From NCBI GenBank assembly GCA_030596405.1, contig JAUVKB010000007.1:1-23408 (forward strand): a stretch of 23,408 bases of DNA, in the 5' to 3' direction. The position numbers and the translations under genes are program-made. The number at the start of each line of letters is the position of its first letter. Position 1 is the stretch's first letter. The notes under the pieces were generated by a model, which searched no databases, had not been told where the DNA came from, and saw nothing but the letters and a program-made list of their open reading frames with translations. Below, one piece after another: positions 15,355 through 22,473 of this stretch. The DNA is from Deltaproteobacteria bacterium. GTDB taxonomy: Bacteria; Desulfobacterota; Desulfobacteria; Desulfobacterales; JAUVKB01.

Positions 15355-16257
15355 TTAACTACTTTCAACTATTTTTTCATAAAGAGCGTAAGGTATGACA
15401 AGATTTCCCTTGCCTGACCCCATCTGTATATCAGGCTTTAATGAACCATGAAAGTCGGATCCCCCTGTCATGAGCAGGCCATAACGCTTTGCAAGCAGTG
15501 AATAATAAGCGGTATCATCCGGCGAGTGTTCGGAATAATAGACTTCTATCCCTTTAAGTCCCATCGGCTTTAAGCTTATTATAAAATCTTCGAGTGTTTT
15601 TCCAGCCTGGAACTCAAGAAGTATAGGATGGGCTAGGACAGGGATGCCTCCGGCGTCCAATATAATTTTAATCGCCTTATCGCAGTCTATGCGGTATTTT
15701 TCTACATAGGCGGGTTTGCCTTGGCCTAAGTATTTATCAAATGCTTCACCGATAGATTTAACAAATCCTTTTGCTATCATGAATTTGGCAATATGTGGCC
15801 TCCCGATTTGACCTTTTCCAATTTCATTCCGGAGATCGTCTATTGAAAAATTAAACCCAAGATAGTTAAGTTTTCCGACAATTTTTGGGTTTCTATTTTT
15901 TCTTGCCTCTTGAAGTACATCAAGCGCTTTGTTCAAAACAGGATCATCTAATCGTATAGAATAGCCTAATAGATGAAAACTGCTGGAGCTAAGAAACGCT
16001 GAAGGAGGTGTTACGCTTATCTCGACACCGGTTAAAAATTTAAGAGAAGAGGGTATGCCGATCTTAATGGCCTGTTTTGAACCATCAATAGTATCATGGT
16101 CCGTAATGGCAATAGCCCTAAGATCCTTATTTTGCGCCGTGGCAAGGATTTCATATGGCGACAATGTTCCATCAGAAGCGGTTGAGTGAATGTGGAGATC
16201 GATCTCTGCCCTGTTGTTGCAATCCTGTTTGGTGCAATCCAATTTGTTACAGTCCAA
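15355..16257 (-). CDS. PHP-domain phosphoesterase (TrpH/YciV-like)
   Basis: PHP enzymes hydrolyse phosphoesters with a metal centre. Close relatives of the YciV/RNase AM group trim short RNA or 3',5'-bisphosphates; the substrate here is inferred. Metal ligands are visible in EIDLHIHSTASDGT, AIAITDHDTIDG, GVEISV, IPVLAHP, GIEVYYSEH and GGSDFHG. The start is unclear. The longest frame begins at TTG 16296, 50 bases inside dksA. Other in-frame starts are TTG 16257, used here, with GGAAAA a few bases upstream, and TTG 16242 just past the dksA stop. No ATG precedes the PHP domain. The N-terminal part contains the three-unit repeat at 16213-16257 (LDCNK, LDCTK, QDCNN). Confidence 0.88.
   Translation of the reverse strand: MDCNKLDCTKQDCNNRAEIDLHIHSTASDGTLSPYEILATAQNKDLRAIAITDHDTIDGSKQAIKIGIPSSLKFLTGVEISVTPPSAFLSSSSFHLLGYSIRLDDPVLNKALDVLQEARKNRNPKIVGKLNYLGFNFSIDDLRNEIGKGQIGRPHIAKFMIAKGFVKSIGEAFDKYLGQGKPAYVEKYRIDCDKAIKIILDAGGIPVLAHPILLEFQAGKTLEDFIISLKPMGLKGIEVYYSEHSPDDTAYYSLLAKRYGLLMTGGSDFHGSLKPDIQMGSGKGNLVIPYALYEKIVESS
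16213..16257 (-). repeat. Three tandem 15-base units at the dksA stop / PHP start
   Basis: Read leftward, TTGGACTGTAACAAA, TTGGATTGCACCAAA and CAGGATTGCAACAAC follow without gaps (16257-16243, 16242-16228, 16227-16213). In the PHP frame they encode LDCNK, LDCTK and QDCNN, placing three cysteines five residues apart. The dksA stop (16249-16247) lies inside the first unit. The copies differ at several bases, so the repeat is old or selected. Confidence 0.75.
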
Positions 16258-16609
16258 GCGCTTTTTCCAGGGCTTCTTCCCGGGTTTTGCATTCAATGCA
16301 TTGAGTGGTCACAGGCCTTGCCTTAACTCGTTCTATGGAAATATCTTCTCCACATGTTTCGCAAATTCCAAAAGTGCCGTTTTCTATGCGCTCAATAGCT
16401 TTTTTAACTTTTTTAATTAACTTGCTTTCTCTATCCCTGATACGAAGCATGAAGTTCCTGTCAGATTCAAGAGAGGCGCGGTCAGTCGGGTCAGGGAAAT
16501 TCTCTTTTGGAGAAGTCATGCCCGATACCGTATCATCCGCATGGCCCAAAAGCTCTTCCAATCGACTTGTCAGAAATTCTTTAAAATAGTCCAGATCTTT
16601 CTTTTTCAT
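16247..16609 (-). CDS. dksA: DksA/TraR-family RNA polymerase-binding transcription factor
   Basis: DksA enters the RNA polymerase secondary channel and works with ppGpp to tune rRNA and amino acid promoters. The 120-aa protein has an N-terminal coiled coil with the tip motif DPTDRAS (40-46), retaining two Asp residues and Ala in the DksA pattern DxxDxA. Its C4 zinc finger is complete: CETC (83-86) and CIEC (104-107). Lengths of 115-150 are usual. AAAGG lies upstream of its ATG. The gene end overlaps possible starts of the PHP gene. The 126 bases upstream (16610-16735) are AT-rich and may hold a promoter, but none is convincing. Confidence 0.92.
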   Translation of the reverse strand: MKKKDLDYFKEFLTSRLEELLGHADDTVSGMTSPKENFPDPTDRASLESDRNFMLRIRDRESKLIKKVKKAIERIENGTFGICETCGEDISIERVKARPVTTQCIECKTREEALEKALGL

Positions 16610-16735
16610 AATTTAAGCCTTTGAAACTTTTTTCTCTATGAAAATTATATAAATACTATATATGTTCACATAATAAAGTCTATGTAAAGAAAAAATTAGA
16701 TCTATATCTTATGATTTTATAAAAGACCAAAGCCA

Positions 16736-17677
16736 TCAAGTACTAACCGCTTTACAAAATTGTTCAAAGCTTTTTAAATTATTTACGTTATATATTTTAC
16801 AATGTGAATTTTTTGGTAAAATCTTTTTTAGAAGCCCTGAAAGGACCCTGCCGGGTCCGATTTCGACAAAAATATCCACTTTTTTTTCAACTATCCTGCA
16901 CATGGAGTCATGCCATCTCACAGGATTGTATAGCTGTTTTGCCATGATTGCTCTGATTTCATCAAGGCCATTGTTAAAATCGCCGGTAACATTATGTGCA
17001 ATAGAGCATTCAGGATTATTAAAAGAGACCGTTCCAAGGAACTCCTCAAATTCTTTTACAGCGCCCTTCATCAACTCACTGTGCCAGGCGCCGCTGACCT
17101 TTAAGGGTATGGCTCTTGCCTTGTGTGAAGCAGCAATCGATGCAAGCTCTTTTACTGAACCCGGAGAGCCTGTTATTACTATCTGATGCTCAGCATTGTG
17201 GTTTGCAACAGAGACAACACCTTTGGTTTGAATATTATCAATGAGTTTTTGAACTGTCTCTATGGACAGTCCTATAAGTGCGTGCATTGCCCCTTTATGT
17301 TTTGTCGATTCCCTGTGCATTAACTCCCCTCTTTTAAAAACGAGTCTGAAAGTATCTTCAATGGGAATAACGCCTGAAGCGTATAACGCACTGTATTCAC
17401 CAAGGCTGTGACCTGCTGAAATATCGGGTTTAATGCCTTGTTTTTCTATTGCGGCAAGGCATGCAAGATTTACTGCTGTAATAGAAGGTTGAAGGTTAAT
17501 TGTTTTTGTCAAATCCCCCATCGGGCCTTTAAAACAGAGTTCAGATATTTTTAACCCGGTTACTTCTTCCGCAGTATCAAAAATTTCCCTGACAAAATCG
17601 TATTCTTGATAAAAGTCAAGGCCCATGCCGACAGACTGTGAACCCTGGCCGGGAAAAAGAAACGCTATTTTTTTCAA
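16736..17677 (-). CDS. fabD: Malonyl-CoA:ACP transacylase
   Basis: FabD loads malonyl groups onto acyl carrier protein for fatty acid synthesis. FLFPGQGSQSVGMG (7-20), the nucleophile elbow GHSLGEYSAL with Ser91, Arg115 in KRGELM and the catalytic His198 in SGAWHSELM are all present. The length of 313 aa is normal. The start is TTG at 17677, supported by GTGGAGGAAAAA immediately upstream; there is no ATG near it. It is placed 58 bases after hemA and is not beside other fab genes, which is somewhat unusual. Start type and weak coupling suggest modest translation. Confidence 0.96.
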   Translation of the reverse strand: MKKIAFLFPGQGSQSVGMGLDFYQEYDFVREIFDTAEEVTGLKISELCFKGPMGDLTKTINLQPSITAVNLACLAAIEKQGIKPDISAGHSLGEYSALYASGVIPIEDTFRLVFKRGELMHRESTKHKGAMHALIGLSIETVQKLIDNIQTKGVVSVANHNAEHQIVITGSPGSVKELASIAASHKARAIPLKVSGAWHSELMKGAVKEFEEFLGTVSFNNPECSIAHNVTGDFNNGLDEIRAIMAKQLYNPVRWHDSMCRIVEKKVDIFVEIGPGRVLSGLLKKILPKNSHCKIYNVNNLKSFEQFCKAVST

Positions 17678-17735
17678 ATTTTTCCTCCACTTTAACTATA
17701 AATTACCCAAAAGCCGTAAAATATGCTTGTACGGC

Positions 17736-19010
17736 TTAACCTTGGTTATCAAGTTTAAAAAGTTTTCGTGTCAGATCGAGATAATTAAATTTATTGCCGT
17801 GGAATCCGTTGTTTTTTAAAAAAATGGTCGGATCATGCATAATTTTATTTGTTAATGCATTTGCCATCCTGTAAAAAGCCTCACGGTCTTTTTCTGAAAA
17901 ATGATTTAAAGAACGTAATGTTTTGTCTATTTCAGATTTTGCAATGGCATCTATTTTATTCCGTAACGCAACAACAGTGGGAATTACTTCAAGGCTGTCA
18001 TACCATTGACGGAATCTGATGACAGCCTCATCAACGAGGCGTTCCCCTTTAACGGCCTCTTTGTAGCGGTCTTTAATGTTCTCGTCAATAACCCCTTTTA
18101 AATCATCGATATCATATACATATACATTTGTAATTTTGTTGATTTCAGGATCTATATCGCGGGGGACCGCAATATCTATAAAAAAAACCGGGCGATTTCG
18201 CCTGCTTCGCATTGCTTTTTTTACATGCTCGGGTTTGATTATAAATTCGGGAGAAGTCGTCGAACTTATAACAATATCAACATATTGTAAATAATTCGGT
18301 ATTTCTTCAAATTTAATGGCGATACCGTTAAACTTGCCGGCAAGTTTAACACCATGTTTAAATGTTCTGTTTGCAACAAAAATTTCACCAACCCTGTTGC
18401 TGATCAGGTGCTCTATGGCGAGCTCCGCCATTTCACCTGCGCCGACAAGCAGAACCTTTTTTTTTTCAAGGGCGCCGAATATTTTACGACCGAGTTCGAT
18501 GGCCGCATAACTGATTGAAACAGTATTGTCCCCTATTCCTGTTTTGCTTCGGACCCGTTTTGCCACAAAAAAGGTTCTGTGTAATAGCCTGTTTAAAATA
18601 ACGCCGGATGTCTTTTTTAAGGTTGCCGTTCTGTAGGCCTCTTTTATTTGACCCAGGATTTGGGGCTCTCCTACCATCATCGAATCCAGACTGGACGCTA
18701 CTCTAAAAACATGGCGCACTGCCGACTCTCCGTTATGAATGTATAGGGATTTTTCAAACCTGGAAACCGGCACATTTTTGAATTCAGAAATAAATTTAAT
18801 GACGTTATTTGTTGTATCGGATATGTCTTCAACCGCCATAAGAATTTCAACCCGATTGCACGTGGAAATGATAACCGCCTCTTTTATTGACGGGTATTTT
18901 CGTAAATTTTCCAGGGCAACGCCTGTCTCATCATTTGAAAATCCAAGGCATTCCCTAAGTTCAACCGGCGCTGTTTTATGATTTAATCCTAACAGTAGTA
19001 TATCGAGCAT
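17736..19010 (-). CDS. hemA: Glutamyl-tRNA reductase
   Basis: HemA reduces glutamyl-tRNA(Glu) to glutamate-1-semialdehyde, the first step of C5 tetrapyrrole synthesis. LGLNHKTAPVELRE (8-20) and the catalytic Cys51 in ISTCNRVEI are clear, followed by the heme-regulated-region-like SLDSMMVGEPQILGQIKEAY and the NADPH motif VGAGEMAELA. A C-terminal dimerisation helix region completes the 424-aa protein. The ribosome site is weak. It follows the CcsA-like gene after 96 bases. Its place beside the siroheme dehydrogenase links both to cofactor supply for sulfite reductase and to heme. Confidence 0.97.
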   Translation of the reverse strand: MLDILLLGLNHKTAPVELRECLGFSNDETGVALENLRKYPSIKEAVIISTCNRVEILMAVEDISDTTNNVIKFISEFKNVPVSRFEKSLYIHNGESAVRHVFRVASSLDSMMVGEPQILGQIKEAYRTATLKKTSGVILNRLLHRTFFVAKRVRSKTGIGDNTVSISYAAIELGRKIFGALEKKKVLLVGAGEMAELAIEHLISNRVGEIFVANRTFKHGVKLAGKFNGIAIKFEEIPNYLQYVDIVISSTTSPEFIIKPEHVKKAMRSRRNRPVFFIDIAVPRDIDPEINKITNVYVYDIDDLKGVIDENIKDRYKEAVKGERLVDEAVIRFRQWYDSLEVIPTVVALRNKIDAIAKSEIDKTLRSLNHFSEKDREAFYRMANALTNKIMHDPTIFLKNNGFHGNKFNYLDLTRKLFKLDNQG

Positions 19011-19106
19011 CTTAATTGTTATTTTATGGCAAAATTTTGTGCCGTTTGGTAAATCGTGGTCTGTAAAATAGATTTTAGTTTAAAAAATATTAACAATATA
19101 TCTATC

Positions 19107-19928
19107 TTACCATCTTGTAAATTGCTCATGGTGTCCTGTTAATAAGAAATTAACACCAAAGAAAGTGAATAATAGAACCGCAAATCCGATAATGGACATA
19201 ATCGCTGCCCGCCGGCCCCGCCATCCGATTGCAAGGCGCCCGTGAAGCAGGGCCGCATACAAGAGCCAGCTTATGCAGGACCAGACCTCTTTTGGGTCCC
19301 ACACCCAGATTCTGCCCCAGATGAATTTTGCATAAACAAAACCGGTAACAAGCCCTATGGTAAGCATGGTAAATCCTGTGATTATACAGGCATATCCTGT
19401 TGTGTCGAGGAGCTCCAGCGAGGGGAGCCGCTGGAAGAAAAACCCGTAATTTTTTGTTTTTATCGCTTTTTCCTGAACAAGATATAACAAACCTACTCCG
19501 CATGCCAGAGCGAATGATGCCTCGCCGATAAAGACTGAAATAATGTGAATAACAAACCAAAGGCTGTTGAAGATGTTTTTGCTTTGTGTCGGTTCACTTG
19601 ACAACGAGGATGCCGCTATCATAACAAACGTGATAAGAGGGGCGGCATATACACCAAGAATTTTCAGCTTGAATTTATAATGAAAGACAAGAAAGACACC
19701 GGCAATAGCCCATCCTGTTATTGAGAGTGTTTCATGAAGATTATTAACCGGGATATGTCCGGATTCGATGAACCCGTAAGCAATGGTAGCGCAATGGCAC
19801 AAGAAACCGGCAAACAGTAAATAGTATCCGGTTTTATGAAGAAAATTTTTTTGAAAAAAAAGGTATGCAATATAACCGGTCGTGCTGGTCAGATAAAAAA
19901 TAATTGTAATAATAAAAAGGTATTTCAT
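19107..19928 (-). CDS. ccsA: CcsA/ResC-like cytochrome c assembly protein
   Basis: This is an inner-membrane protein with about eight hydrophobic spans. It holds the tryptophan-rich WGRIWVWDPKEVWS motif of the heme-handling CcsA/CcmC/CcmF family, with conserved histidines in NLHETL, VIHIIS and LLTGHHEQF. System II CcsA proteins move heme and attach it to c-type cytochromes with CcsB; HemX proteins next to hemA in other bacteria are related. At 273 aa it lies in the range of both, but the intact WWD motif favours cytochrome c assembly. It sits between the precorrin dehydrogenase gene and hemA in one leftward run. Confidence 0.88.
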   Translation of the reverse strand: MKYLFIITIIFYLTSTTGYIAYLFFQKNFLHKTGYYLLFAGFLCHCATIAYGFIESGHIPVNNLHETLSITGWAIAGVFLVFHYKFKLKILGVYAAPLITFVMIAASSLSSEPTQSKNIFNSLWFVIHIISVFIGEASFALACGVGLLYLVQEKAIKTKNYGFFFQRLPSLELLDTTGYACIITGFTMLTIGLVTGFVYAKFIWGRIWVWDPKEVWSCISWLLYAALLHGRLAIGWRGRRAAIMSIIGFAVLLFTFFGVNFLLTGHHEQFTRW

Positions 19929-19968
19929 TGCTGATATGGTAAAAAACTCTCTTTAATGTTATTATAAA

Positions 19969-20646
19969 TTAATTAGTTTTCATTAATATATCGTATTCAA
20001 ATCCCTGCCCGAAAATTTCGAAAAGAAGAATGTTGATGTCTTTTTTGTTGTTTTCCCTGATCATTTCAATGACCCCCTTGTTTTTCAACTTTTCATTTAT
20101 TATTTTTTCAAAGAGGTTTTTATGGGCTTCAGGTTCATGTGCTTGCCCCAAGAGTTTTTTGCGTATAGCCCCCATTAATTGTAAAAATTGAGCATATTCT
20201 TCTCCGAATTCATTTTCAAGTTTCTTCCGCATTTTTTTTGCAAATGCCGGACTTTTCCCGGAAGTGGAAATAGATATCAGCAGATCCCCTCTGGTTACAA
20301 TAGCAGGTAGTATGAAATTGCATACTTTAGGCCGGTCGGCAATATTGCACAGCATATTGAAGTGTTTTGCATCAATGCTTATTTTATTGTTCAAATTTTC
20401 ATTGTCGGTGGCTCCGATAACTAGAAACATTCCGTTAAGATCGGAGGTCTGATATGCCCGTTTTTTAAATGTTATTGAATTGCTATCGGCAAGTTCAAGC
20501 AGTTTTTTACTGAAAGTATAACTGACAACGGTTACGTCTGCCCCACATTCTACAAGTGTTATAACTTTTCGTGTGCCGACGCCTCCGCCGCCCACCACCA
20601 AACATTTTCTATTTTTGATATCAAGATTTATCGGATAGTATCTCAT
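19969..20646 (-). CDS. Precorrin-2 dehydrogenase / sirohydrochlorin ferrochelatase
   Basis: The protein is like the N-terminal part of CysG and Met8, which oxidises precorrin-2 to sirohydrochlorin and may insert iron to give siroheme. The Rossmann motif is VVGGGGVGTRK (17-27). CNIADRPKVCNFILPAI carries the Asp of the active site, and LLISISTSGKSPAFAKKMRKKLE is typical. There is no methyltransferase domain, so uroporphyrinogen methylation must be done elsewhere. After residue 165 the tail is longer and lysine-rich, not obviously conserved. The start is ATG 20646, 12 bases after the upstream gene stop. Siroheme is needed by dissimilatory sulfite reductase, and sirohydrochlorin also feeds the alternative heme route in many sulfate reducers. 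Confidence 0.93.
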   Translation of the reverse strand: MRYYPINLDIKNRKCLVVGGGGVGTRKVITLVECGADVTVVSYTFSKKLLELADSNSITFKKRAYQTSDLNGMFLVIGATDNENLNNKISIDAKHFNMLCNIADRPKVCNFILPAIVTRGDLLISISTSGKSPAFAKKMRKKLENEFGEEYAQFLQLMGAIRKKLLGQAHEPEAHKNLFEKIINEKLKNKGVIEMIRENNKKDINILLFEIFGQGFEYDILMKTN

Positions 20647-20658
20647 GATTGATATTTA

Positions 20659-21429
20659 TTATTTTTTAGTTTTAAAATCGCCGTCTTTAAAAAGAATCCA
20701 TTTAACCCATTTTCCACCGAATTCCAGAAGAGCAATTTCATCTTTTTTGATTTTTTCAATCGTTTTGTTGTCGATATCATAGCGATCCAGAAATGAGCTT
20801 TCAAACATAAAGTCTTTAAATTTATCGATATTGTAACTTGCTAAAAAAAACATTTTCTTGCTCTGTTCCGTAAGCTTTATATTTACCGGAAAAGATCTTT
20901 TTCTCACAATCAGATCCGTCCAGATTGCATTTATCTCATCATGGATATCGACGCCTTGATTTTTACGCCATTCATGGACGGTCCAGACCTTGTTTTCTTC
21001 AAAACCCAGGCAGTACTGCTCATTGACCAGAAAATAGAATTCGTCATCATCCGCCCCCTCCTTGTGGCTCAGCGTGGCGGTGCCGAGTGGATAATAACGG
21101 CATGTCGTAGGCCTGTCTTCGTAAATTATACATCCTTCTTCCCTGACAAAAGGGCACGATTTTAAATCATCGTCTAAAAGCTTTAGCGTAACAACGGGCA
21201 AATCTGTTTTTTCTAAAAGTTGAGGTTTGGTGTATAATGCTAAAAATTCTTCTGAAGTAAGTTGCAGACGATTTTTTAATCTAACAATGTCATACGGGGT
21301 TAAAATTATATTAATATCTCTGCAACACTTGGTAAAACATTTTACCCCTTTGTGACATTCAAACTTGAATTTGTCATTTCTACCAAGCTTTACCGGTTTT
21401 ATATTTGCCATTTTACTTGATATATCCAT
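20659..21429 (-). CDS. YkgJ-family cysteine-cluster protein
   Basis: This is a member of the zinc/iron-chelating CxxxCC family (YkgJ). The cysteines are at 25, 31, 35 and 36 (FECHKGVKCFTKCC), then 92, 100 and 110 (SCPFVREEGC, RPTTCRYYPLG) and one near 138 (EQYCLGF). Together they should bind a metal, perhaps an iron-sulfur cluster. The exact role of the family is unknown. At 256 aa it has an added C-terminal part of about 110 residues with no clear motif. ATG 21429 has TGGAGT about 10 bases upstream; a second Met at residue 7 is possible. It is the first gene after a consensus promoter, leading the precorrin dehydrogenase-ccsA-hemA series. Confidence 0.88.
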   Translation of the reverse strand: MDISSKMANIKPVKLGRNDKFKFECHKGVKCFTKCCRDINIILTPYDIVRLKNRLQLTSEEFLALYTKPQLLEKTDLPVVTLKLLDDDLKSCPFVREEGCIIYEDRPTTCRYYPLGTATLSHKEGADDDEFYFLVNEQYCLGFEENKVWTVHEWRKNQGVDIHDEINAIWTDLIVRKRSFPVNIKLTEQSKKMFFLASYNIDKFKDFMFESSFLDRYDIDNKTIEKIKKDEIALLEFGGKWVKWILFKDGDFKTKK

Positions 21430-21580
21430 ATGATATTACTCCAAAGATGATTGAAGGTTGATGGTTTTTATTACTTTAGTTTAAGACTATCAACTCGTGT
21501 CCGACATTGTTTGACATAGAAAATGGGAAAGGGAGACATTTTTCAATGAAAAGAAGAAAAGGAGATGATATAATTTATTT

Positions 21581-21608
21581 ATTATATTAACTTCTTATTT
21601 ATTGTCAA
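21581..21608 (-). promoter_or_regulatory. Consensus sigma70 promoter for the leftward operon
   Basis: On the reverse strand, TTGACA (21608-21603) and TATAAT (21586-21581), both perfect, are separated by 16 bases. Transcription would begin near 21574 and serve the YkgJ-like gene, then the precorrin dehydrogenase, ccsA and hemA, perhaps further. Confidence 0.78.
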
Positions 21609-21683
21609 GAAAAATTCAGCAGGCTTGGCAAATTGCCATACTAAATCTCCAAATGCACTTGCCCGAAATTTTATTATTTGTTC

Positions 21684-21712
21684 TTGACATAAATCCGTAT
21701 GTTGCTTATATC
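21684..21712 (+). promoter_or_regulatory. Probable promoter for the RsbRD_N-like gene and dsrM
   Basis: TTGACA (21684-21689) and TATATC (21707-21712) have 17-base spacing. The start would be near 21719, giving a leader of about 77 bases that includes the two 18-base tandem units. Confidence 0.62.
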
Positions 21713-21734
21713 ATCAGATTTAAATTTAGACTTT

Positions 21735-21770
21735 GAGTTTGACTTGATTTTAGAGTTTGACTTGGTTTTT
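21735..21770 (+). repeat. Two tandem 18-base units in the dsr leader
   Basis: GAGTTTGACTTGATTTTA (21735-21752) is followed directly by GAGTTTGACTTGGTTTTT (21753-21770), with two differences. A partial echo, GACTTTGAGTTT, precedes it. The units lie between the likely transcription start and the RsbRD_N-like gene, so they could be a regulator site or a simple duplication. Confidence 0.65.
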
Positions 21771-21795
21771 GTGATATACCGGAATTGTTTAAAAT

Positions 21796-22344
21796 ATGAT
21801 CATAGAAAATTTATTGGCGCAAAAAAAGACCGTTATCGTTAAAGATTGGTTTAATCTGGTTGCTGAAAGCTATCCTCCCGATACCTCTCAATTTTTAAAA
21901 ACCAAAAAAGATGCTTTTGCCAATCCTGTGGGCAAAACAATATTGAACGGATTAGAGGCTGTTTTCAATGAATTGCTTAGCGGGATGGATGATAAAGCCA
22001 TAACATCTTTTCTTGATCCGATAATCAGGATAAGAGCCGTCCAGACCATATTTTCTCCTTCCCAGGCCACATCTTTTATTTTTGATTTGAAAAAAGTTGT
22101 CAGAAAGAATTTCAAAAAAGAGATTAAAGAAAACTCGATCCCAAAAGAGTTGTTAATTTTTGAGTCTAAAATCGACAGGCTGTGTTTGATTGCATTTGAT
22201 ATATATAGTGAATGCAGAGAAAAAATTTATCAATTAAAAGTTGATACTGAAAGAAACAAAATTTACAGTGCATTTGCAAGAGCAGGTTTAATAACCGATT
22301 TGACAGATGGGATTCCGGAAAAAGAGCCGGAATTCAAAGCGTAA
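21796..22344 (+). CDS. RsbRD_N-domain-like protein upstream of dsrM
   Basis: This 182-aa, mostly helical, soluble protein resembles the RsbRD N-terminal domain, first named for the N-terminal part of the RsbT co-antagonists and a globin-like fold. Matching features are the N-terminal LLAQKKTVIVKDWFNLVAES, then PVGKTILNGLEAVFNELLSG and IIRIRAVQTIFSPSQATSFIFDLK in shortened form. There is no STAS, kinase or other output domain, so it is not a stressosome protein as such. Genes of this kind are often found directly before dsrM in sulfate reducers (from memory). The ribosome site is weak. It lies 129 bases before dsrM with nothing convincing in the gap, so co-transcription is likely. The role is unknown; sensing linked to sulfite reduction is a guess. 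Confidence 0.78.
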   Translation: MIIENLLAQKKTVIVKDWFNLVAESYPPDTSQFLKTKKDAFANPVGKTILNGLEAVFNELLSGMDDKAITSFLDPIIRIRAVQTIFSPSQATSFIFDLKKVVRKNFKKEIKENSIPKELLIFESKIDRLCLIAFDIYSECREKIYQLKVDTERNKIYSAFARAGLITDLTDGIPEKEPEFKA

Positions 22345-22473
22345 TATTATTATTATAATGCAGGCTTCAAAACAAATGTCGCTTGAAACAACAAACAAGG
22401 TTGAACATATCTCATAGTTTCCGGTTAAGTTTGTTATGAAGCTGCAAAGTCAAGTAAAGTGAGGTAATGTTAA

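Larger units (their letters stand above)
21430..21795. other. Divergent promoter region between the YkgJ-like and RsbRD_N-like genes
   Basis: The 366 bases hold a leftward consensus promoter at 21608-21581, a rightward promoter at 21684-21712 and a pair of 18-base tandem units at 21735-21770. The leftward 5' UTR is about 145 bases; no clear riboswitch fold or terminator was seen in it. A 14-codon rightward ORF at 21546 lacks support and is not called. Confidence 0.6.

Noticed and set aside
21546..21590. 14-codon rightward ORF in the divergent region
   Set aside because: It overlaps the leftward promoter and upstream leader, is A-rich and has no conserved feature.
22467..22469. ATG at 22467 as the dsrM start
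   Set aside because: It is in another frame; ATG 22474 gives the DsrM N-terminus with GAGGT at a normal distance.
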